From Fasciola hepatica (taxonomy: Eukaryota; Platyhelminthes; Trematoda; Plagiorchiida; Fasciolidae): DNA of 64,000 nt. Shown here piece by piece: positions 21,380 through 32,882 of this stretch. The stretch covers positions 6,992,501 to 7,056,500 of the forward strand of contig CANUEZ040000103.1 in the NCBI GenBank assembly GCA_948099385.1, given 5' to 3'. Both the position numbers and the translations under genes were made by a program. Each line of letters begins with the position of its first letter. Within the stretch, counting starts at the first letter, position 1. The notes beneath the pieces are model-generated. The model was not told where the DNA came from. It saw only the letters and a program-made list of their open reading frames with translations, and ran no database searches.

Positions 21380-24120
21380 AGTTGCCTGAGTATGCTGGAT
21401 AAGATCTCGGAGCTTCGCCAGCTTGCAGTAGATAATGAGCCTCAAACCAAAGCCCTCACAGAAACCTGACTCACTCTTGATCAATCGGATGCCGAAATAT
21501 CCAATCCGGGATAATTCCCAGTAGGCAGGACTCTAGCAGAGGTCGTACCGGCACAGTTATCACATAATACGATAACTCTATCTCTCATCCAACTATATTA
21601 CTGACTCCTACCTTTTCATGTATTGATTGTTTGCGTGTTGCATCTTCACTCTCTAGGACAGACACCCTAATGCTCGGTGTAGTCAATCGCCATCCCGCAT
21701 GCAACTCAACCGATAGCCTGGGTCTCAAAGACTTATTAGGCTCCCTGAAAAGCTACACAGACTTCACCTACCTTTCAGTCGCTAGTGGCTTCAACTCACC
21801 CAGTATCGACTGGCAAGGAGCTGATGCCCCTGATGTCAACTTTTGTAAACCCCGCCTTGATCACGTAATCAAGAACTCATGGGCGCAGAACGTAAAAGAT
21901 CCGACCAAATATCGCACAGGACATGTCCCGTCCCCACTAGACCTGGTCATCACCAATAAGTGGTTCCAAACAGATGTGGTGCACTTCTTACCACATCTCG
22001 GCAAAAGTGACCACATTCTTATTGGGTCCGGGTATATTGTAAACTAGCTTCCTCTCTCCTCAGAATTCAAAGTTTTGAGATCCTTCAAGAGGACCATTTT
22101 TGACCAAGTCATTTCATTTATTTGCTCCTAGCTAAATTCAGCTAACCTAGGTTACTCTGCTGATGGGATGGCAGAGAAATTCAGAGAATTGATCTCCGAG
22201 GCTGAAGGTCTATTTGTTCCCAGAGTTCGTCTTCCACAGACCGGAAAATGGCCCCTCCCTCGGCCCATGGGACGCATTCCAGACGAACGCGGACGCCTCT
22301 CTGCTGAATGTAAAACCACATGTCTTGTCCGCAAAGCAGGAAAACTTCAGGATTATCCGTACCAGAGACAAAGACAAAATAAGATGCTATCAAAGAGCAG
22401 TCCAACAATCTGTACTTGCTCGAGCACGGACCAATAAGACATTTTTCCTTCAGTATAGGCACCGTCTAAGAAGCTCAGCTCCGGCGCCACTAGCCCTTAA
22501 AGAAAGTGCCGAATCCCCAATCACTCCCTCCAGCCAAGTAGCTCATGCCTTCCGCTCCTACTTTCGTACAATTTTATTTCGCTACCCATATCATCCCACC
22601 CTACCATGCAACCGATACCTCTGGCCACTACACCTGACCACGTCACTATTCCTATCGGTGTAGTCGCACAAGGCTTCCGACGGCTCAACCAATACTGCTC
22701 CATCGGCCCTGACTTAATCCATCCCCGCTTTCTCAAGGAAACCGTGGACATATTAGCTGCTCGTTATGCATGTCTTTTTCAGAAATGTGTTGACGATGGA
22801 GTTTTCCCAAGTATCTGGAAAAAAGCAGTTATAGCACTCATTTATAAGAAGGGTAGTAGTCACCTTGCTGCTAGCTATAGACCCATAAGTTTAATTAGCA
22901 TCACTAGCACATTTTTCGAGCAAATTATTAAGAGCGCGGTTCTTTTCCAGCTGCATAGAAATAGGATCGTCTCCCCGTCCCAACATGGGTTTCTTCCTGG
23001 CAGATCATGCATCACCAATATGCTTACTGTCATGGATAGTCTGACGAGAGACTACGATGATGGCCAGCTCTCACATGCTGTTTTCATCGATTTGGCTAAG
23101 GCCTTCGACAATGTCCCCCAGGCCCCTCTTCTTTATAAGCTACAAACATACGGGAAGACAGGCTCCATGTTGGACATCTTACGCAGGTACCTTACCAACC
23201 GCACCTTTACGGTTAAGGTGGGGAATTTTCTGTCTCAACCCACCCTAATAACAACTGTGGTCCCATAACGGTCTTTCTTTGGTCCTTTTCTTTTCTAGAT
23301 CTGCAAAAACAATCTTCCAGCAGCTCCTCCGGCGAACATTGCCGTGTATGCAGACGACAATTGCAGTTGATGAAAAATTCTGGTCCGAGGGTTGGAATCT
23401 CCTAGTTAATGACGAAAAATGAGTGAGCATGACTTTTGGCAGAGAGACTGGTCTCACATCCTCTATTACCGGAGCAACCACACTGCCTAGGGGTGGCCGA
23501 CACAAAGGGCTTGGTTTCTGGTCAGATTGCCACATGTGCTTCTCCCAGCATCAGCGAATTACGAGCAAGTCTGCCTCACGAGACCTAAATATGATTCGAA
23601 GGTCCATCCCGCGCATCTCAAGGAATGATTTTCCAATAACTTGTGGAATTTATATCCGTACTCCACTGGAGTACGGTAGTCAGGAAGTGCACTCTGGTCT
23701 TGTCCGAGATCGTGAGATCCTAGAAAGCGTTCAGAAGGCTTCCATCAAAGCAGTATGGGGTCTGCCCCACCTACCTTATCCCGTTCACCCCTCACTCCTC
23801 AATCTTTATCCCTTAGACATAAGACGCGTAATAGGTGATCCATTTTTGATGTTCCGCCGTCATGAATCGGGTCTAAGCAATTGCTACTTCTCCGTCTGTC
23901 CAGGCGCTTCTTTCCGTGGTCGCAGAAGAAAGGTTTCAAAACGAGACCACGCAATTCTATGCGAATTACCTTTTAGGCTACAGGGTTATTACTCTATGTG
24001 AAGCACTTGCGGAAGATATTATTCTCTCGCAGAACAAAACTACCTTCGAGAAAAAGTTCGGCCTCTACCTGGGTCTCTCCTAGAAATTCCTTGTCCAAAA
24101 TGTGAAATAGATGTCTTTTG
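21380..24120 (+). pseudogene. LINE-2: CR1-like non-LTR retrotransposon pol (left copy)
   Basis: Endonuclease: KALTET*LTLDQSDAEISNPG near 21,450 (the Trp of TETWLT has become a stop), then 21,631-22,047 with YLSVASGFNSPSIDW, SPLDLVITN and LGKSDHILIG. Reverse transcriptase 22,606-23,268: GPDLIHPRFLKE, WKKAVIALIYKKG, YRPISLISITSTFFE, QHGFLPGRSC, FIDLAKAFD (catalytic Asp at 23,089), RYLTNRTF. A stop at 23,266 replaces the Gln of VPQ, VYADD follows at 23,344-23,358, and 37 bp are then missing relative to the right arm. The C-terminal region 23,423-24,001 has LEYGSQEVHSGL and LNLYPLDIRRVIGD. Dead copy, in the same orientation as LINE-1 but of a different subfamily. Confidence 0.87.
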
Positions 24121-24359
24121 TTCCACTTCCATTCCGCTATATATTCATCAACATCACACCCCCATTCCGCTCAAGGCACTGTCCATAGTGAGACACTGCA
24201 TGATGTTATGTATATTTCGTTTTCGTCACCGTCTTCGCTTCCTTTTACTCGCGATTCGGCTCAGTGAATCCGACAGACGATCAAAGATTTCCACCAGAAC
24301 CCGGAAAATCTGACCCAAAACCTCGAACCCGTGTTGTAATTAAAGACTTCAAGACTGTC

Positions 24360-24545
24360 CTTCGGAATCCACGTTTCACACACAAACCTCAGGTTATCCG
24401 ATCAGCGTGCACTCGGAAGCACCAGAATGGAGTTTTGCTCTTGTTAGAGCTCATCAGTGGTGCATATCCTTCACCACACCCGGTTTAAACGCGGGCCCTT
24501 TCACCTCGAACGCGAGTGTTGTCCCAGCCAACACAAAGGGGGTCA
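24360..24545 (-). repeat. SINE-like dispersed repeat, copy 4 (left arm, partial)
   Basis: Repeats the start of copy 3 ('cacacacaaacctcaggttatccgatcagcgtgcactcggaagcaccagaatgg' type block, then 'ctcatcagtggtgcatatc' and 'caccacaccc') and stops shortly after the tRNA-like middle. The mirror is 48,040-48,235. Confidence 0.6.
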
Positions 24546-27500
24546 AAATGCTTCGAAATTTCGGGTCATTTGACTGCATTTGACCACGTTGTCTTTTACC
24601 GCCGGCTGATTGGTTTACTTGTGGTCAGGAAAAATGACAACTGCCGTATCTCACCAATGAGCGGTGTTTGCACAACTGATACCTTATCTTGTGCACAGGT
24701 GTGCATCTAGTGTGGTCATCTACGCCCCGCGGTGCGTAAACGGATTCACTTTACGGGGAAACTGACTGAAGCCAAATAATGCCTATAAAAATCTATAGTA
24801 AATATTATGCTCTATAACTTCAATATGTGCTACTGGATAGTACTACAACACTGGTCGGAAAAAGCTACGTGAACAGCAGCCCATGGATCACTGCAAACGG
24901 AGAGAAGTGGTAAACAGTGTGTCAACATCAGTGTACGGGTTCACTGATTATAATAAATGGCCCTCCAAAATACATGATTGGATAAATCAATTATCCCCAT
25001 TTTTTCGTTTAATTTTGACCGTCTTTTTTCAACAATTTCTTCTCTTGCAGAAACTGCCCGACGGAAAACAATACGAAGACCAAGAATGATAAATGGTTGC
25101 CACAGTTCAAAGTACACATTACACCTTGCTTTTCCTAATATGATGATCTATGTTGGGGAATAAGTTCTGGTTTGAAATAAGGCATATGATTCCGCCAATT
25201 GGTGTATGCGAAATTCAAGGTTAGCTCTCCCTTGTTGATCCCTGCAAAGGTGACCTAAATTGTTGTGGGTAACTTGCGTGTGTACATATAGGTACTCTTT
25301 GTGTATCACTTGATAAAGCTTTATGCGGTTAAGGGTCAGATCTTGTATGTGACGTACATGGCGTCGTTGAAGACATGCTGCCTTGGTATTATATCAACGA
25401 TTAGCTCAAGGAGTGTGTCAGATAGAAATGTTTCGAAAAAGATTCGGTTAAGTTAGCCGCAGCTGAAAAGGATAAATACTAGAAAATAGTTCATGATTAT
25501 GACAACGAATGCGCTGAAATCGTAAAACAAACCATTGTCCAACTGAAAATGATGAATTAGTTTATATTATTTGGACAACCTTATTTTCACAGTGTATTCT
25601 GTTGTACTTGAGGAACCGTCAGATGCTCAAAAACAGGGTGAAGATTCTTTGTCACAGTTTATTGCACACAGTAATTAGCTAAACTTCGTTAGAAGAAAGC
25701 AGTGTGAATGGATTATCATGTATAACAAAAATTATCGCCTTTCGGCCGTCATCAGTTGCACGGATATAAAGCGCATTGACGATTTACTTTCTACGGGCTT
25801 TAAATGGGGTATACTCCAGTGAGATCCGTTTCACAATCATAAAAATAAAAAAGCTTTTGTAAGGAAATTGTGGAACTACAAACGATATCATAGCATTGCA
25901 TGAATAGATAGCTCGAATTCATTCGACTCTCAATGAATCTATCGATTCTTCCCCTGTGGATAGCGTGCTCATTAGATTTAAATAACAGAATTTGTCTTTG
26001 TATATCAAAGGAGAATAAAAATGAATGAATGGTTGACAACAAAATGGAGTCAGCCAAATGCGAAGTCTCGTCTTATGTCAGTAAATTTTAAATGTCAATA
26101 TACTGACACATAATACTCACCGACAGAGGCAAGTGTAATAATTTCCCTTCTCTCTTCATTTGTTTTGTTGTTTTAAGTTATAATATGAGGAACAATAATG
26201 TACTTAACCGCAGCATGGAAACGCATCATCATGGCGAACAACGGAAACTGTCGGGTCAATTATCTAAGTTATAAGTTAATTGGTGCACATTTGTGACCCG
26301 CCAGCAATTGAACCGATCATAGTCTTGTAACACAAAAAATGTTATAAATATATTCCAATGTCGTTATTCAAAAAGGAACGACTAGTAAATATTTCTCCAT
26401 GTGCAAATATCACCGTCGGTTATTTCGCAAAAATACCATGATTTTATTGCCAGTCCGCACATGGTGAGGTTGTACCTTTTCTAGAAATACTCCAATCCAG
26501 CCCATTACGAATTATTAGATCAATTATCGTCCGTTGTAGGCTAAATTATACATCTTTTTGGCATACATGGGTCAAGGTTTAAGAATCACACAGGAATTAT
26601 AAATAAGGGGTCAGATCTGATGATTTGTAGATGGATTGACAGGGCACTACTACATTGGCACACAAAATCGTCGTGCCGATGACGATGATGAAGTGAAGTC
26701 CAATCAGCTGCTGAGTGCTCTCTTAATTTTCAGTGGTTTGAAAGTTTACATTGCATTATAAAACGTGTGACTGAAATCTAGTGTGTTACTCACAAATTAA
26801 TCGTTTAATTGGCTCATCAGTTATCCGGACAAATATAGATTTACCTAATAAATCTACCATTGTTGGTTCCGTGGTAACCGTTCCTCGGTTGCTAGTTATG
26901 AACCGAAAAACAACCTACCCCTTCTGTGAATAAAGGGAATACGGGAACTCGCGTAAAAACTCTAATTTGGCAGCATTAAACGATGTTGTGTTACATGAAA
27001 ACTAACTTTACTGCTGGTACTAATCAGCCAATGGATCAATTCCATCTTAGTGTTCAGGTTAGCTTGGTGCGGCCTTCGTTCATCGCATCGGTCGGACCAT
27101 ATCCACCCCACTCCCTGCATTAGATTCACAGGTAACTGTTGCAATTTTCCGCCACCTTCCACCTGAAATGTCATGCCTCATCAGCCGAATAACTGAAAGC
27201 TTTCTACCCACTTCAGGTAGGAGTGGAATTTCTTCCATGGATTGCCGATGTTACAGTTATGATAGGAATAATACATTGCTCACAGTGTCACCGCCCTTTC
27301 TCTGCAGCAGTCCAAGAACCAGACGCATGTCTTGAGAGTAGCACACAATGCTAGAATTTCGATCGGGTCACCTGAGTGGCATGGCTGTTTGATCGCTTGA
27401 ACCAAAACGTGAGTTCAGATTTCACATGTAAAAGATTTGATGGCTAGCCCACTAACAGATGGCTGTTCAAGTTTGCGGGTTTGCGGCCGACAAACTCGTT

Positions 27501-28470
27501 AGGTCAAGCCTATCCCGCCTTTGGGATGGGGCCATGAAACGGCTATAGATCCCCGGCGCTCGTCGTAACACTTCGTAAACGTGGATGGTTAGACGGAATA
27601 GCACCCAGCGATCTGTAACTAGTCCCAAGCTATGTTTGACAGATAAAAGAGTTTCAAGAATACCGGCCTCAAACAGAATGTGTGAATGAGATGTGATCCT
27701 AAAGAATACTGTTTCCGCTGCGACGAATGAAGCCTGACCGTAAATCTAAGGCTAGGGTGGCTCATTATATCAATAAGGTACGGGTTAAATCCGTTAATCT
27801 AACATTTCCCGAATAAATAATGCACTGCCAATTACAAGATAGCAAATCTCAAATGGCACATCAGGAACCTAAGCAACAGTTTCATTTGTTTGTTGTACCG
27901 CGGGACGCCCCAGCAATCAGAAGACCATAGCCAAGAGGAGCCATCGAGGTGAATTCTACTTAAGGAAATATAATTCCTCAAGATCCAGCTACTTTCAATG
28001 AAGTGAGAGATAAGTGATTGAATGTAACTTATTTATGCTGTTCGATGCGTGTACACACTTCACTGATGAGACTGAGATGTGTTCTGTCCGTTATTACGGT
28101 TTATCGACAAAAGTAATAATTGGTGAAACGTAAATTTAAATGATTTTGCGGCTCATCAACGTAAAAACTAATTTAAGACGAGACTACTTCATACTAAATG
28201 ATATTTTTTGGGGGAAAAATTGCACACCATCACCGACCTATAGTAGTTCTGGTGACAGTACAAATATTTCAAACGGGTTTATTCTCTGTAGGCTTCGGGC
28301 AAAGAAATATGGGACCAATGAGTGCTATCATACTGAACAACAGGTGTACTTTACAATAATAATCCTCCATATTTCCCATCACCTTCACTGGGTTCTCAAG
28401 TGGTACAAAAGCTAAAGGTCATAGAATTACAGGTATGAATTATTACGAATTATATCTGTTTAGGCCGATC
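24546..28470. other. Unassigned inner-arm DNA, almost identical in both arms
   Basis: About 3.9 kb without a recognised domain, tRNA or simple repeat. Frames at 24,883-25,163, 25,800-26,057 and 28,140-28,415 are preserved in the mirror at coordinates summing exactly to 72,585, but so is the rest of the sequence, so this is not evidence of coding. It could contain introns of a host gene, a non-autonomous element or intergenic DNA. Confidence 0.45.
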
Positions 28471-28472
28471 TG

Positions 28473-29300
28473 TTATTGCTGATAAGTTTGCAAACAGCTG
28501 GCAAATGAAATGGCCGAGGTATCTCTCACTAGATTCGTCAAAAAACTGTAACGCTTGCCGGATTGGTAATTTGGCTTGGGGGCACAAGTAGTCATATGAG
28601 GGCCGTTTGGGTTCTGTTTGCGAAGGCTGTTGAGGGTGCGCTCTTGTTGTTCAAACACCTACGTCGAGACGTGAACCTTCTGACATAACATTTGAACGTC
28701 AGAGTTGCTCTTGGGTGCTTTGTGGTGAGTGGTTTTCGATACAGGGTTAACGACCGCTTCAACCGAAGCAGCAGTGGCGGTGCTGAACACGTGAGGCTGT
28801 GAAGAAAAAGCGTTTACTTTCTCGAGGACTTTATCTGCAGCCTCTGCGCACTTACCTGAACTATCGATCTGTGTTAAAACGGTTACTATGCTTCGAACAT
28901 ACGGTGGGAGTCGTTGCATCCATAGTTGACGCAGGTCTATACCGTCCATGAAAGTCGTGCTTATTATTAGGCGCTTTTTCTGTAGCAACTGCGATGGTGT
29001 TTTATCTCCCAGCTGGATTTCGGAGAGAACGTGTTAGATACGTTTCTCTTTTGATGCCTCCACGCGCCTAACCAGAGCCTCCGGGAGCGTGCCATACGAG
29101 TTGTAATCCGGGGGGTTCATACCCATGTCCCGGATTTGTGGGATCATACTACCTGGAATTGCTGAGAGCAGTTTATTGTTTAGATGGCTGACTAGATACG
29201 ACAGTCTCTCAGAAACGAGACTCGAGGATGGCGATGAACACCTCTGGATCTCCCGATATGAAATCAGGTATTTTCATGAGCACTGCATGGCACGCTGGTT
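28473..29300 (-). pseudogene. Ty3/Gypsy-type gag remnant (left copy)
   Basis: Minus strand, two frames. The upstream part near 29,290 has KIPDFISGDPEVFIAILESRF, then after a frameshift RLSYLVSHLNNKLLSAI. Further on come the RVEASKEKR region, a stop, SEIQLGDKTPSQLLQ and FMDGIDLRQLWMQRLPPYV (28,659-28,988), then AEAADKVLEKVNAF. The order (capsid-like helices, then the 'LG...PSQLL...LWLQRLP' block and 'LAE.AD+' block) is that of CsRn1-like Gypsy gag proteins in flatworms. Stops at 29,035 and 28,659 and a frameshift disable it. No LTR or pol was found next to it. Confidence 0.65.
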
Positions 29301-30690
29301 CATACTTGAGCTAAGGCTGTCTGGTCATTACCTAATAGATGCGCTATGGGAATGAACTAGCCTGAGATTCTAAAAACGTTTTGGCAATGAATGATCGACA
29401 AAATCATGGAATTATTGGAGTAATAAATGACAGATACAATAATGAAGGTCAGAAAATTAGGATGAGATGTTTGTGTTTCCCCAACAAAAATGTACGTAGG
29501 TGAAAATGTCCAAAATAAATATTCATACACGCGATAAAACAAACCTACTTGATGTTAGAACGAATATATATGACTGACGAACGGAGGGAAAATCTACCCT
29601 AGGCGTGTCCTGGCTACGTCAATTCGATGAAGGCATTAATTAGTTTTAAATGGAACGGGCTCAGCAATTATTGGAGTGCACAGTCCCTCAGCTTCAACGA
29701 TCGCGCTCACCAGTTGCTTCAGATCGTAAATCGTTTTAATGGTGGTGTTTGCGTAGCATTTTGATACGATAGATCGTGGTTCATAAGAGAATTTAATAAA
29801 ATCAACAGATGATAAGATACTAGAAAGAGAATTCCAGTTACATAAGCTTCCCGCTGTCAAGCTGTAGACTACTTGTGTGGTGTGTCCAGGTCGGATTGTA
29901 CGTCACTGCCAGTTGGGTTCCCAACTATCCTAGCATAGTGTGGGAAAACGTAGCAGCGGTACCTCATCCTTTTCTCCAGGTCATTCATGAAACTGAGGGA
30001 TGTCAATGGTCATGAGACATACCTATATAGTGCCTCATTACGTGCCTACGCAAAGAACGAGGTAGCACCTCCCGTCCCGTCGTCGTTTCCGGTTTCCAAG
30101 GCAATCCGCTACCTACGTCATCAATTGGGGCACTAGATGTAACACTCAGTTTATAAATGGGAAGACGGTGGTGGATTGGGTCAGACACCTTCCAGAAATG
30201 CAACTAACATACCTCAACTTTGTCACAACTGACCAGACTTTCTGTCACTTCATGCAGGAACGACGATAGCTGCGCGAATCCTGACATACACTTGACAAGC
30301 TCGTGCTACTCCACTCCCAGCAGGTCATGGTAGCTTGACGACGAATAACTTAGTCCCTAATGCACTGCTCCATGACTTTACCAGCTGGTCGTGAAAACTC
30401 CTCCGGAAACATCAGAATTACTTGGATTCGTGATAATGCTTGGTGTAGTGACCGAAGAGCATTAGTCTTGTTCCGGGTGAAGTATGATCAACGATTCAAT
30501 GATCGATTCGCCGGAAGTCAAGCTTCGCTCGTTTTGGAAAGCATCTTAGAGTCGCAAAGCACCGCATGGCCGGAATCAATGCACAACCCCAATAAATACA
30601 TGATGTCCCTGAGAATTCTACAGTATTATTTTGAGTTAAAATATATGTTCACAACGGTCATAGCTTTGACAGGGTGCCTCAGTTAATATC
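29301..30690. other. Unassigned inner-arm DNA
   Basis: Frames at 29,636-29,860 (-), 30,003-30,203 (-) and 30,360-30,686 (+) have no recognisable motif and are mirrored at 42,725-42,949, 42,382-42,582 and 41,899-42,225. Nothing else seen. Confidence 0.4.
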
Positions 30691-32570
30691 CAGCCAAGGG
30701 TTAGTCAGAATCAGAACAAAAATCTGTACGAACGAATAATTCGGTTTCATTTTCAGTTTATTCCACCAACAACCTCGCACTTCTGTGCCCTGGTTTTGGT
30801 TGTTTCTTTCCAGTGTTTCCGAGAAGAGGCCAGAAAGATTCGAAGCAACAAGCGAGAAAAGATCCAAAAACAATAAAATTGTTTGAGCGGAAATCAAGAG
30901 GATGAAGTGGGAGTCCGAATACAACCACGTTGCGGGTCGCGACAGATAGACACATCACTGTCTCCAACCATTTGGTAGGCTGTACGCGTGGACCACAAGC
31001 TGGAGATCTAACACGTCCTACTCGGTCAAGTCCACCGGTCAAGGATCTCATATCTTTTTGCTGTGTCTTGGACTGACCAACTCGACCTACCTCCCAATCG
31101 CTGCCTGCCTCAAAGAACAACGTACGCCGTGGAAGTCCATTGGTGGGCATGCGCAAGATATGTCCCAATCAGCCCAACCTGCCAAAGTAAGTACCAGATC
31201 TGGAGATTGACCTCTGGTCCTCAAAACATGTCTAATCTCAGCATTGCTGATGCGGTATTCCCACCACTCTCAGGCAATGCTACAGAGGCATCGATGCTCA
31301 AAAACCGACAGCCTTTGCCCATATTCCACCAGTAACGGGCATAATCGCCGCATTGTTCACTCGATCCTCGACAGGAAACCGGATGTCTCGTCGGCACCAC
31401 AAATAGCTGAAATTAACAAAAGCCAAACGCGCCTTCAGTATGTCTAATAACACTCCATCCGACATTTGTTCACCTGGGGAAATGTGACTGTCCAAGTAAC
31501 AAAAATTTATTGTTTTCAGCTAAGGCTTCCCCTGCCAAGAAGAGAAGTTGTGTAGCGCCAACCCAGTCCTCCGAAAGCATCATAGAGTTTGAAGGTGCAT
31601 AAATCATCCCAAACATAACCACACTTTCGCCAAGGATATTTAAAAGAGCTTGCAACTCACACGGATTTTCCCTCAGAGGGAAAATACCATCAGCGTATTT
31701 GAAGTGAGACAGTTTCTTGCCTGAGCAAAGATCGATGCCACTATTCTCACACGAGGATAGAGCCATCTCGAGAATAAATTCAGCTACTAAAGTGAAGAGA
31801 AAAGGCAGGAAGGCGCATCCGTGACGAAAATCTTTGTCCGTGATGAACTCGGGTGGAATATTGTCGTGAGCATGAATTCAGCTTTGGACTTTCCCGTGCG
31901 AGCATCGAAAAAACAAGCTTCTCTGACACACCCTTTAATAACAAGCAGCGCCAGAAAACCGTACCGTTGACCGAGTCAAAAGCCACTTTCTAACTAAGGA
32001 AGACGGATTGTGGGCCTATGTGTATGTGTCTTCGCTCTAAGGTTTGCCGAAGTGTAAAGATGTAGTCGATACAACCCAATCCGGGCCTGAAACCGGCTTG
32101 ATTCTTACGCGTAAACCTTGCGCGAGCACTCGATAATCCGTGGAGAATAAACCCAGTGCGCTGCCTGGACTCGATACGTACTAAATCGATTCCTCTGGGG
32201 TTTTTACAGGACCATTTGCCGAATTCCTCGTAAATCGGCACAATCACTGATTCACGCCATTCTCTAGGTATCTGCTCATTATCCCAAACAATCCCGAGTT
32301 TTCCTAACTCCGATGCGAAAGCTCCGCCTCTCTCCTTGGAAAAAGTATGAAACAATCCATCCAGCGGCTCCGTACATTTTCGAATAACCTATCTCCCGCA
32401 TAATCTTCATGTCTGATGAAGGAGTAATATACACCTGCGTCTTATCTCTGGCAGGTATATCCCGGCGGTCTACCGTTGATGTAGACCAACTGAATTGTTC
32501 TCTAATTGCTCCGCCAAATGCTCCCAACGACTTCCCTTGGAATGAATCTTTGAGTCGTCGGATTCCTTGA
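30690..32570 (-). pseudogene. RTE-clade LINE (RTE-2), crossing the inner edge of the left arm
   Basis: Minus-strand reverse transcriptase of RTE type. In order: RWEHLAEQ / AIREQFSW (about 32,530-32,500), [19 protein letters not shown] and QAGFRPGLGCIDYIFTLRQTLE (32,355-31,990), VAFDSVNGTVFW (first catalytic Asp region, about 31,985), KYADGIFPLRE at 31,700-31,686, where the second Asp of YADD is Gly. Then come FGMIYAPSNSMML, KARLAFVNFSYLWCRRDIR (31,300-31,495) and the C-terminal MGHILRMPTNGLPRRTLFFE ... SLTGGLDRVGRVRSPACGPR (30,758-31,168). Several stops and frameshifts. The inverted-repeat boundary (32,053) lies inside the IFTLRQ codons; upstream coding continues here without a break, unlike in the right arm. 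The 5' end is truncated at the (TA)n tract. Confidence 0.87.
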
Positions 32571-32574
32571 GTAA

Positions 32575-32704
<130 letters not shown>

Positions 32705-32882
32705 TCATACGTGCCTGATTTCAGGAAGTGAGTCTAACAAAACAATACACAACTAGGGAGGAACGAGCATATGAAGTCATAGCAGGGGAGAATCAAAGGT
32801 GAAAAAGTGAAGTTCTTTCCTAATTCTTCCTCTAGTTTTTTGTTGCGTGCACATTTTGCATTTTGTGTCTGTTTGGTTTTGT

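Larger units (their letters stand above)
7647..32053 (+). repeat. Left arm of a giant inverted repeat
   Basis: This stretch is repeated in reverse complement at 40,532-64,000. The match can be followed from the window edge (64,000 pairs with 7,647) to the inner boundary, where 32,053 pairs with 40,532 and the next bases differ. The paired coordinates add up to 72,585 across the whole inner part (24,264-32,053), to about 72,350 around 12-16.5 kb and to 71,647 at the outer edge, so length differences accumulate outward. The contents are transposons and unassigned DNA. The arm probably begins further left than 7,647, because its partner is cut by the window end. Confidence 0.97.

Noticed and set aside
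28060..28140. CTGATGAG near 28,064 followed by GGTGAAACG as a second hammerhead
   Set aside because: The distance between the two blocks is too long, no helix II closes them and GAAA is not in the expected place.
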